Assembly (NCBI GenBank): GCA_016785225.1
Contig: JAFBJZ010000915.1
Coordinates: 3,153,001-3,217,000 of the forward strand
DNA: 64,000 nt
Source: Psettodes erumei
Lineage: Eukaryota > Chordata > Actinopteri > Pleuronectiformes > Psettodidae
Reading direction: 5' to 3'
The translations under genes were made by a program, and so were the position numbers. Positions within the stretch are counted from its first letter, which is position 1, and every line of letters starts with the position of its first letter. The notes under the pieces are model-generated. The model had not been told where the DNA came from. It saw only the letters and a program-made list of their open reading frames with translations, and searched no databases. Positions 40,836 to 53,000 of the stretch are shown piece after piece.

Positions 40836-43800
40836 GTAAGTTCTCCTCTAACGCAGAAGCCTCCTCTCTCGACTGGCACCATCTTACACTACGCAGTGAA
40901 CACGGCGACGTGTCACAGCACCGGAATGTCAGTGATCTCATCCCAGGTGGCTCGAAATTGTAGAGATGTGAAACATGCTAAGCTCACATAATGCAGCCCC
41001 ATCAGAGATAATCCTAAAGGCTAGGGCTATTTTTAATACACCACCGTGAGGAAATGTCCTGAAGGATTATGGGTAGAGTGCTCAAGGTGTCCATTTTATT
41101 GTGCTGTGGTTAATTTTGCCTGCAGAGGGGTTTGATTTGTGTAAATGATCTCACTCTATTATGCGAGGTGCGTAGGAGTTGCATAGTAATATGCTGAGGA
41201 AAACTGGAGCCCTTACAGGAGGGTTATGAGCCTTTTTTTTTTTACAGTGATTTGAACTTTGTGGACTAGTGTAGCACTTCCGTATGAATAATCCACCCAC
41301 TGTTTGTGAAAAGTATGTTTTTTCTTTTCCTTTTCACTGTGAACTAGGCTCAGACAAAGCGTTTTCTCTTCACTCCAGGCCGACCTCACGTTATAGGTTG
41401 GCCTTGAGCTTGGGCTTTTACTTCACCAAGCAAACACACACGGAGAGAGACGGCTTTTGTTCTGGAAGCATGAAGCTTTGTGAGTAGGCAGTAATACATG
41501 TTCAAAAAAAGTACAGAGTGAAATATATCGTTGCAGACTTTGTGACAGAGGTCATACAATCATCTCAGCCATTATCACTCGTTTTTTTTTTTCCTGCTCA
41601 CTGTCTATTTTATCTTACGGTCCCGGTCCCCTTACCTCTGATTGATTCAGACGTGACCAAATCCCTTATCGATTAGAGTTGTTTTTGCCTCCGCTGTCTG
41701 CCTCCCCTCGTCCCCGCGGGTGACTCAGTCATTAGACAGAAGCACATATTAGTTATTTATGTGGGTGTTAAATGCACTGATGAATTGCAAATGTAGATCT
41801 CGCCGATTCTCCCTTGTTAATTGCCTCGAGTGGTTGTAGCTGACTTTGGGTCCAGGCTCAGACAAGCGTATCATATGAAGTGTCACGTTTAATAAAGAGT
41901 CACCCGCACTGTAGAGCCATATTGTCCCCTGTCTGGCTGTGACTCAGCCCTCCCCGAAACCGGCCCATTAGCTGAGGTCAGTGACAAAATTCTCTCCTGT
42001 AGTAACGAATCAGACGCGGACAGGAATGCCTCCGTCGCCGTTGCCCCACCACGCTCTAAATATGGCTCAAATCAGAGGGAGAGACAGAAGGAAGATGTGG
42101 GAGAGGAGGAGAAAAAAGATGACAAGGGGGAGGAAAGTGACTGAGCGACCTTACTCAGCATGCCTCAGTCGAAAAGAGAAAAGGTGGAACACACACACTG
42201 ATTTGCCATCTGTCAACAGGGCGTGTGGGGGGGGGGATATGTGGAGGGGGGAGACTGGGCCAGCGATGGCAAGGCTCAGAGAGCCTGTCTTTGTTTTTGT
42301 CCAATTAGTTTTTGATCCTCCAGCAGGAGTTCTTGATCTCTGCGTGTCACGTAACCCGCAATTTTTTTGTCTCCACGCAAAGAAGCTGAATAAACTGTCC
42401 CCGTTTTTTTTTGTTTTTTTTTATAACCAACTGCCATCGAAAACAAGTCTCTCCTCTCCCCTGGTTTCCCAGCGGCATGCTGTAAACAGCTGTCCCAAAT
42501 GCTACCCTATTTTCCTCTCCTCCTGTTAATGGCAGTGTGAACAATATGAGTCCGAGGCCTTGGGCTGAAGTGATTCCACGTCAAGTCCCTCCGCCAAGGA
42601 GCAGCGGTGTTCGAGGGGCATCGCCACAGCGGCAGATGTTTTTTTTGTGTGTGTGTTGTTATTTTTGGGAGACATCACGCAAGTGCTTTTTTTTTTTAAT
42701 AAGCCTGTGTGTGTGTGTGTGTGTGTGTGTGAGTGAGACGACGTGTATCTTTATATAACGTATGGGGCTGGTGTGTGAGTGCGCGAACATGTGTGAAAGA
42801 AGGAGGGAGGCAACACAGAGTGCATGAGAGATTAATTAGTGTGACCAGAATATAATTACCGCTGGTCCAGGGGTGATAATTACTGCTGAGCATGTATATG
42901 TGTGTGTGCTTGATTGTGTGTCTTTTTTTGTGCATGTGCGCACTATAGGATATCACCTGGGATGTCCGTCATTAGACAGCCGGCGTGGCCCCTGCTGTCT
43001 GCTACTCGGCCTGTCACACTACGCCGGTGCGACAGTCGTCTCTGCTGGGGGTGAGAGACTACATCCTTCATTATGTGCCATATACAGCACATGCAGCTGC
43101 GCTCACGCAGCTCGTAAGGCGAGAGGGGCAGGGGCGGCTCCAGGTCTCGGGGACGGCCCCCGCGGTGCTGAAACTCAGAGCGGTGTGATTATGTAACGCC
43201 AAGGGCAGAGCTATCTTTTCCCTTCTTCACTTGGCCGTGACTGTCGCGGTGGGAGCGTTCGAAAGCTCCGACGAGCTCCCGCGAAGGTGCTTGTGTCATC
43301 GCCATCACCTCTCCATCTACCACCCCCCCTCTTCACGCAGGGCGCTGCGGGCATGTGCTCTGCTTCCTTCTGTTTGGGGAGGGGGGTGGAGAACGATAAT
43401 TGGCTTCTGCCTCAGAAAGAAGTTGATTTTGAAACTCTACTACGACCCCATCCCATTTACGACCCCCCACCCCCACCTTCTCTCTCTCTCTCTCTCTCTT
43501 GCCCTCTCTCTCTCACATACCCACGAACACACACTCACTCTCTCCCACCCCTTGCTGTTTCTGTTTCCCACTGCTGCAGATATGACTCAGAGAAGCTGCA
43601 GAAATTACTTTTGTGCTATTGTCTTTCTCTTCCCCTCTTTGCTCACCCGCTCTTTTTCCTGCTTGCAACTGATTCTCGGTCCTTTTTTCTACCGGTTAGG
43701 TGGAGCTGCTCATTTGTGCATTTTCACCTGTATTGTTTTACATCTTGTAGTCGCGATGGCAGCGCCAATCGCCCAATTAATTGGTCCCGGGCAAATGTGT

Positions 43801-44028
43801 GGGTAAGCTCAGCTGAGCCTGCACCGACCTGCTCCTGTGTAATCATTTCTCTCTCTGCACTCACCAAAACTGCAGCTGCCGCTTTCCTCAAGAACCCAAT
43901 CTCGCTCATGTTTTCTATTTTGGGATATGTAGTGGATGAAACAATGCGTGACGTGAGCCACAGTTAAAATATCGCCACGTTGCTAATGATTACTGTGATG
44001 CAGTTCGGCATGATGTAAATTGAAATGA

Positions 44029-44075
<47 letters not shown>

Positions 44076-46811
44076 GGAGGCAAGTGTATGTGGGTGGTGT
44101 TTTTTTTTGCCTTCTACTCACCAGAGTGTTTGTGGCTTCAGATGTGTGCACAGAAAATGTCATGCTCTTTATCATTTACATTTAGCCCTAGGTTTTTCTC
44201 AGGATGCACGATGAAACATATTTTCAACTAGCAGTGCGAAATGAGTGCCTGCGCATCCTCCCAGGAGTAGACTGACCTTTGACCCCGGCTCCTCTGGGCA
44301 GATGTTCATATTCGGCAACAACAAGGCTTTTGGGATTTTAACCCACAAACGAGCGGTTTTGTTGACGTGTACTTTGCACGCAGAGGCAGAAGGATTCAGA
44401 GTTCACATTTTGATTTGTACGTGCTTCGCACAGAAACAAGTAGATGTGGCAGTGGAAACAGCCGGTATCATTTCAGCAGACAGACGGAGGAGCTGTGCGA
44501 CAGAATAAAAGCTCACAGTGAATAATTTGGGTTTTCAACATGTTGAACTTCAGGAGTCTCGTGCAGCCTGTTGTTACACGCTCACAGACACGTGAACCTT
44601 GGCTCTGTCAATAATACTCCACACATAGTTATACACAGTTATTTTTCACCTGCGTCGTGCTCCCATCAGACCTGACTTTCCTGAAATGACGTAGAGACAA
44701 GTGACGACTTCACCTGTGATGTTAAGTTGGGGTTCTTGTCTGCATGTAATGAAACTGAAACGTCCTTGGATCCAGACCGCTGCGAGAGTTAATAGTTGCT
44801 GTGGAAACTGTGAAGCTGTCCTCAAGGCAGTTAACATTACTGCATTCCCATACCCACTCTCTCTCCCTCCACCTCCAGCTTCCCCTCACCTCTACAGGGG
44901 TGGGGGCGGGAAGGGGAGGGACAGCGATGCATCCTGATACCGACACAACTTCCTCCTCCTCCTCATGGCCCCCTGTCATTTCCAACAGCGGTTGTGCACA
45001 GATAACAGTTGTGTCCGGGTAAATTAGTGCAGAGATTGTGGGTCTTGCTTTGTCATTAGTGAGGCAGGGTGCTAAGCCTGCTGGCCATTCATCAGCGGGT
45101 TAAACATCACTGTATATCTAATCATGCCCCGACCACCCCCACCTCCTTTGCAACTTAACACGTGGAGTTTTGCGCATCGTGGCTCTGCAGGTCACCGTTC
45201 CATTTACACAGGTGCTTTTATTTCTCCACTGTTAACTGCGACTTTATTCATTTTCTTTCCAAGTTTTTCCTTTATTTTAATGCAGATTAAGTGGCACTTT
45301 TTAGGCGGGATGTTTGTCAAACACTTGCTCCGCGGAGCAGAATAGGGAGACTGGTTACCGTGGGAACCGCTGTGAGCTCTTCTCTGAAGAACTCTGTGGG
45401 CGAGAGACGCAGAATAGAGAGATGGAGAGGAGAGGAGAGGAGAGTGGGAGCAGGTGATAGACAGAAAGCAGGACTGAATGACGGCTCGACGCTCAAGACA
45501 AGATGAGTGCGTTCTTTTATTTCATTTATTGCAGGTTTTCAGGTTTTCTTTCATTAAAAAAAAGTTTCGATGCGGCTGGCGGTCACAGACAATTAGTCAC
45601 TCACTTCATGACCGAGATCTGTGTCAGACTTCACAGAGTATCCCCTTTGTTGATCTGCGGGGGTATCATTTTCTTGAATTACTCCTTCTGTGTCTCCCAC
45701 ATCATCGTTTAAACGGAGTGTAATTGTTCCTCATCGGGTGAATCACATCCAGTTAAAATTAAGCACACACCTATGTACACGCACATCATGTGCACACACA
45801 CAGGCAGGGTACAGCAGGTGTCTGGTGTGCGTAGTTGAGTCGTAACTGTGCCCCCCCCCGTCAGTGCTTTCGCCTGGCACTCGACGCCAAACGCCCACAC
45901 AGGCAGTCCGCACTGTTGCCAAGCAGCAGGAGACTGTGGAAAGTGGGGAGGGAGGGGGGGCGGTTGGTTGTGGAAGAGCTGGTGGAAGGGAAAGGGAGGT
46001 GGTGATGGTGGTGGTCGGTGGGGGGGTATTAAAAACACACTTAACTTAAGGCCACGACGCAGCATGTGGTTATCAAACGTCTCTGTTTGTCAGCTGGAGT
46101 CAGGTGGGTCACACACTGGAGGTGGGATGACGCAGTGTGCTCCCACGCTCTTATTTCCATAGACAATGGTGAAAAATAAAAGAAAATGAAACGGTGAAAG
46201 CACAGTTTGGAGTGGCTCATACCCGCGGACAGATTGGCAGCTCGAAACCCTCTGACTGTGGGCAGGAACAGTTATTTGTTGCTGTGGTCTGAGCGATGGT
46301 GCAGGTGATGCCTTCCTGCGATGGCCACGCGCGCCTCACTCTCGCTTCATCTATACATAGGCTCACCTACGCGCGCACACACACCCCCGCGCCACCGCAC
46401 GGGTTCGAGGGAAAACACTGAACAGCCGTAACTCCACATCCTGTTTCCATTTCACACACTCGTCCTTCTCCTTGCTTCTTCCCTCCATTCCTCCTCTGTT
46501 GATTGTTTTCACCCTTGCCCTCCTCTGTATTCCACCTCTCCCACTCTCTCTCTCTCACTCTTCTTTCTGCCTGCAGCCTGTGTGAACACAAGCTTTAAAT
46601 ATACGACACCTCACACACTCCTTCTTTTTCCTTTTAGACTTCCTGTCTTCTCTGCTCTTCACCAATATGATCTGACCCACGACTTGTGGATTCACATCTT
46701 GATCTCCCGTCTGTGTTATCTTCCTGTTTAGTGTGCACCTGCACACCGAATGAGATGTGTATACATACTTCAAGCATGTGTTGGTTTGTCTTCCTATGGA
46801 GGTAGAGGACG

Positions 46812-46874
<63 letters not shown>

Positions 46875-47010
46875 ATGGCCCTCAGGGATTCAGGCTCATG
46901 AAGCAGAACTCAGATCCTCGATGAGCCTGTCAACACTTGCCACACTGGGGTTTACTCTAACAGGAGGCATCGGTTACTGCCGGTAAAAGACAAATCTCGG
47001 CAGTGCAGGA

Positions 47011-47042
<32 letters not shown>

Positions 47043-50000
47043 GCACTGTACAAGCATTGGCTCAAACTTACGTAACGGCACCTCTGCCTCTCTTCGCATC
47101 TCCATCTGAAGCTGAACAGGTCAACGGGTTCATTTGTTCAGAATATCTCATTTCTCTATGCTACAGATGCCTAATAAAGAGAAATTTTACGAGCCAAAGG
47201 TCGCCTTTTGCCAGGATATTTGGCAATGCATAATCTCTGCTCGTAAATTAAGACCAAAACCCGTCTTGCCGCAGCACCGACTGGAAGCCTCCGTGTTGTC
47301 TTTATAAATAGGAATGAACAAGGAGTTCTTGTTCCACACACTGCTGTGAAAATAGCCAAACCGTCCTCATTTCTCATTTAATTGGAACTTTTTTATCATC
47401 TGCACTCGGCAATCGAGCTCCCCGCCTACGCGATTATATCCTTAAACACTCTCACTTTTACCACTCTTGCTCCCCCCGGGGTTAGAAACCCCTAAACACG
47501 CTAACGGCAGCGTTCAGCGCACCAGACTCGAAAGGCAGAGTCAAGTTGAGTCTGTCCAACATGAATTGCGCTTTTGGGTGATCAGTCAGATTAAAGAAGA
47601 AGTATGCTATACCACCAGCTGTACTACTAACACTGTTACTCTCTCTCAGCCCCGAGCCCATTTGTTGGGGTTAGGGTTATATGGTTGACACGGAGAACTT
47701 GTTAGCAGACACTTCCTTATTTATGCATCCAGCAGTTATGGAGCAACATTGAATTCATTCAATCATTTGTCTGTCTGCCTGGAAAATGTCAGCCTTTTAC
47801 TCTCCTTTAGCTGCTTTTGGACTCCTGAGGAAAGATATCTGCCTCGTCAGCTCCTAAATGCTTCGCTATGTTCACCAGCTAGTTGCTAACTGTTAGCTGT
47901 TTAGTTTGGTTTGTCCTGAAAAGCTGACTAAGCAAAGTTGACCTCAATAATACACATGAAGTAGAATTGTTAACTTCCTGACAGTGTCAACAAAAAAGTG
48001 AAATATAAATTTTGTAGAAGTTGGATTCATGGCAGAGATGTTGTGTTGGATTGTTGGTTCAGTTCAGTTGTGTGGCTCAGTGATTTGTTTTGAAGGGTTT
48101 ACGGACAAAAATGGAGCACCAAGGCACTGGGGAATATGAGCTCAGTAAGATGCTGCTGTTTTCCAAGTGAATACCCCGTTCTGAAATTCTGTTTGGCCAC
48201 CTCGTCAGCACAGCTGGCCACAAAACAAGCAGCTGATCTACATGGAACTACTCGACTGACGCAACATCTCACTTCCCCACTTACCCTCTTCTGAGAGTGT
48301 CCCCACACCAAAATGACAGGGACTGCGTGTCCTTGACAGCAGCTGGCCCCGGTGAGAAAACCAGCCATTTACATACTAATCTCAACCACTGCTCACTCAC
48401 AATCTGCAGATGGAACATCTCTAATTCCTGCCAGAGTCGAGGGCGCAGGCGGAGAGCGGCTTTTGTGTTGTAGGTGCACTTTTGCATGCATTAGAGAAAG
48501 TGGTTTCTCTTTTCCGTACAGGATGATTCACAGTACAGCTCCGCTGGCGACCACTATAAAGCTTTACGCTGCATAATCCGTCACTGGTTGGAGTTTCTGG
48601 AACAAATCTGGGATTTAACAGCTCTGGCTTTGAGAGATTTCACATGCTCTCATGTTTGTTTTTTCCCAATCCAACCTCGAGCCCTTTGTGTTCTTCATAC
48701 TCTTCATGCTGCTGTTTTCTCCTTTTCAGTGTGCCACTCCTTGTACCTCCATTGCCACTCTGTGGTATGTCATTATTGGTGTGCAGCTTCAAATCAGTGC
48801 TCACTCACTCTTTCTGTTCCTCTTTCTGCTTTGGCGCTGACTGTTTGTGTGTCTGTTTCTCTGCTTTCTCCATGTCTCTGTGTGTGTGTCGTCTGTCTCT
48901 GGTCCTTCTCTGTCAGTGTCCGGCCGCCGTCTGTCTCGGGGCAGCCCACCTCGGCGCCCACCACTCCCACGGCAGCGAGCGGTGCCGTCCATGCCTCTCT
49001 GTTCCCCGCCAGTCTGACTGTTCACAGCTTCGTCAGTCTCCATCAGTACTGCTGCCCCGCTACTGACCAAAGCTCTCAGCGGGAGGACAGGTAAGGGGCC
49101 GCCGCAGGGCCTGAGTACAGTGAGTACAATGCGCAAGAAAAACCCCTCCAACCCCACGAGAAGCTTTGCAAGTCGCCTGCAACTCTTCCAAAGCCTGTCC
49201 AAGACGGTGGCCCGTCCGTCGCCACCACCGCTGTCCATGCATCCTCGTGTGCCTGCTTCCCCGCCTCACCTCCTGCACCCCCTCCTCCCTCCCTGCTGAG
49301 AGCCTGTGCTTCAGTCCCCTTATTCTCCCAGGTGTGACTAATGACTGGGCCCTGCGAACAGGCCCCTCACAGAAGGGGAGCAGTTGTTCTCACCCACTTT
49401 TCTCCCCTTCCCTCATTTAACCTCCGACTGATGCTGTTTGACACATCAGTGCATGATGCTCCAACACTGCCACCTAATGGCATTAGACCACTGTGATGGA
49501 CCAAGTGTATAGATATTTGGGGTTTTTTTTATTAAACATGCTCTCTCTAGCCTTTTCTAGTGTCCACCAACAGAATTAGCTTTCTGCTTTCTCTGCTTTT
49601 CTGTATCTCATGCTGTTTTTTTTCGCTCTCTGTCCTCCTTTCTTTTTCTCTGTCCTGTCTTGTCCATCTACCCTCCCGTCTACATGCCTGTGTTGTGACC
49701 CTTCCCTTGTTGCTTCCAAGAGAGGAGGGCGAGGATGATGTTGCCCATCAGTTCTGTTGCTCTGTCTCAGGCTGCAGTAGCCCCTCCTCTCGCTGAGCTG
49801 ACCTGCGGAACAACTCCCCCTTTACCTGTGAAAAGACTATAACACAGTTTATGCTGCCAGAAAAAAATAAAAACGGAGACCTCACTGTGCACCAGAAAGA
49901 CAGAAGTCTTGCTGCTTTTTAGCAGGAAATAATAGAAATGCATGCAACTTGTAGTCTGTGTGACATTTTGTATGTGTGCTATCACAGTTTTATTCATGTA

Positions 50001-53000
50001 TCACATGGTTTGTGCACTAATTTACATTTTAACAAATCTTGATGTTGTCCTCTCTCTGTGTTCTTTGCTGCTTATTTCCTTACTTGCAGCCATATCAAGC
50101 TGTCAGAACGCATCACCCACGTTTGCTCATTACTGTCACATCCATGCTTATCTTGGATCCACTAGTTGAGTCATGTCAGTTCGGATGTGCTCAGTAGTCA
50201 CCATTTGTTATCTGTGTAAATTGCTGTACAGTCCTGTCCCTGGCCATTATGCAGCGTGAGAGAAGCTGGCCTCCTGTATGACATAAATGTATGCAGTTTT
50301 GCTTTACATGTTCATTTGACTGTTCACCACACATCTGATAGATAGTCTCTCGTTTGTTATCTTGTTTATTCTTGACCTTGAAATTTATCTCATTGATTCA
50401 ATTCTGAATAAAATAAAGATGTCTAGTTCTCGAGAACACCATCAGTTCTTTCCTTTTTAAAATGTGTGAAGGTGAAGTTTTTGCCGGCGTAATTGCTCCG
50501 TGCTGTTTGCTGAAATGTTGCCTGTGCAAACCCTCGCATGCACCTCGAGCAGCGTACTCATCCGCACCCAAAATTTAATTATAGAAATTCTATTTTTGGT
50601 GCTATATTGATTTGTGTGGTGAGCATAATCCTCGAATGTTAATGGCCTTCCCTGCAGAACACACAGTGTACACACCCCATTATTTTCAGGAACCTGATTA
50701 GCATATCGCTGCAGTCAGTAAAAACCTGGTATCTCCCACTTTGGATGAAAATCTACTTTGTTTTTAGCCAAAGAAAATATCAATTTTCTAAACTTACCGG
50801 AGAATGTAATCTTTCACTTGAAGGGAAATCATGCAAACTTTTGTAGTGGTTGTTTCTCAGCACAATTATTATCTGTACATGCTTCATTACTGAACCACAG
50901 AGCACATCATTAATTTTACATCCAATCCATAATTGCTATTTTTTTCTCAGAAAAACTATGAAATTGTCTCATTCCCAGCTTAAAGCTATGCTGTCGATCT
51001 CTACCCATCTGTCCTTGTTGTCACCTGCATTTACCAATAGTCCAACAAGGTTGACCACTGATTTGTCACATTTCAACCCAGACATGAAATGTAAAAGCAA
51101 AAAAACGGGCTTTTGTTGTATTTCCTCCTCCCCTATTTTCAATAAATAATGTACTTCTGTGTGTCTTTTCCTGTTTGCTGTTTTGCCATGACGTGTGTTT
51201 GGTTTAGTTTGGTGACGTCTTGTGTAATTATGTGACTGCGCCGGTAAAATGTGACGCAAAAAAAAATTGCTGGGCAGGGTGAGAGAAGTTCGTAGCTGTC
51301 AAAAGACTGTCAAGAATGCAGCCTGTACTGCTTTGCAGGGTGAACAAGAGCCAGCGGGAAAGTGTGTGTATGAAAGAGCGCGATAGAGTCAGAGAGAGAG
51401 AGAGAGAGAGAGAGAGGGTGTGTTTGTGTTACGCCGCTCCAGTTTGTGTGGGACCTCTCTTTGACACTAGCAGCATGGTAAGAACTCATTTTTCCCACTT
51501 TCCTTTCACTTGTAAAGATGGCGTAAAAGAGTGTTTAGTTTGGCACCAGTGAGAGAAGAGTCACTTGTTACTCAGGTGTGTTTGTACCCTGGTCTGCACC
51601 AGCAGTGACACGATGTGTGCTCTGTACGGTAGATTACCTTAATGTTTGTGTTTGTGTGTGTAGTGTAACTTGAATCATCATAGAAAGATGCGTGCAACAT
51701 GTCATGGGTTGTTATTAAAGGAAAGACAATGCATAAATGAGGACAAGTGGTGGACGGACAGGTGTCAGGAGCGCACATGCCGTTCAGATGACAGATGACA
51801 TAACTTTCAAAGTGAAGATAATCTGCCAGACTCTCATTGGCGTCACTCTGGAGAAACTGCCTGCACAGCACACAGTCACAGAACAGAACAAATAACATAA
51901 TGACTGCTTGAAAATAACTTTTAACTCTTGAGCACATCAGAATTACTAACTGCCACAAAGGGTTGTAGCGTTGGTTTGAGAATGGTATGAGAATTTTGTC
52001 AGCTGCGGTGGATATGTGATATGTGAGGCCAGATCATCTTGTTTGGATGTGTAGACAAAATAAGAGATTATATGACAAGCTTGTGCTTACAAAACACTGG
52101 CAAGTTTCAGCTGCATCACTCTGTAGCAAACAGCACAGTTTTGCTTTTTAAATCATGGAGTTTTAACATGAACTTGCATCCACACTCTGACAAAACCATA
52201 GAGTCTGGCTGAGTTCTGAACTGGAACATATGGGCTCACACTAAGAAGTGAACAGTGTGTGTGATGATGATAATGATGGGAAGCTCACAGCTTGAGAGGG
52301 TGAAGTGGCCAGAGAGCGTTGGTGTTTGAAGAATCTGACCCATGAATGGTTCTGATTGTGTCCTTTCAGCTTGCCCGTTTGAAAGAGTGGGATCACATGT
52401 GACAAAGACGTCGCAGACTGATCCAGTGTTTCTTCAGGTTGTGTTCCCTTTTCCCTCACAATTTACAGTTTAAGTCCTGAAATTAATGGTGAATATTATA
52501 TGATTGCACAGCACCAACATAATTAACTGGGGCCTTGCTGAGGGCCTCTCCACATCTTTTCCCATTACGCACCATTCATGTTTGAGTCATGGAGGTTTAT
52601 GTATGTTTGACAATAAGCTTTGGGACAAATGGCAAATCTGACACAAACCTTTGAGATGAAGAAATGAGATAATTGCACCGGGTCGATGCTCAGGTGGAAA
52701 TGAGTCAACAGACAGATCGATGCAATAATTGGCATCTCCGTGGCAGGCAGCAGAGAGGTTAATCGCCCCCCTCCTCCAGCCTCCATGTCCTGCTGTGGGT
52801 TCGATGGCTAGAGTCAGACTGCGGCATCTTTCACACAGACACACACACGAACAAACCGGCTGATTTCCCTAACTTCAGAGGACAGTACATTGACTTACAC
52901 TCATTTCCTGGAGACCGTGCCTAACCCTAACTCTTACCCTAACCTTAAAACATTTCTTCACCTTAAAACCTTTTTTTTCTCCTTGCTTTTAGTCCCATAA

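Larger units (their letters stand above)
40836..48916 (+). other. iqsec2: iqsec2 intron 1
   Basis: 8 kb without a convincing exon. Holds microsatellites at 42708, 43481, 44033, 46815 and 47011, a homeodomain-type TAATTA cluster at 42831-42884 and a G-rich block near 45940. Apparent open frames are low-complexity. Confidence 0.7.

Noticed and set aside
41987..42143. Open stretch after a TGTAG acceptor in the exon 1 phase (NESDADRNASV...)
   Set aside because: It ends in a stop without a usable donor or nearby polyadenylation signal, and homology to IQSEC2 is too slight.
43231..43967. Two overlapping plus-strand open frames of about 190-226 codons
   Set aside because: Built on (CT)n and C-rich low-complexity intronic sequence; no domain, no conserved motif, no splice logic.
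46815..47041. CRISPR-like or direct-repeat array
   Set aside because: These are simple (GT)n and (CA)n microsatellites in a eukaryotic intron.
52921..52950. Interstitial telomere or chromosome-end signal
   Set aside because: Units are few and degenerate and lie within a longer repeat-like unit; dense genes on both sides argue against a chromosome end.
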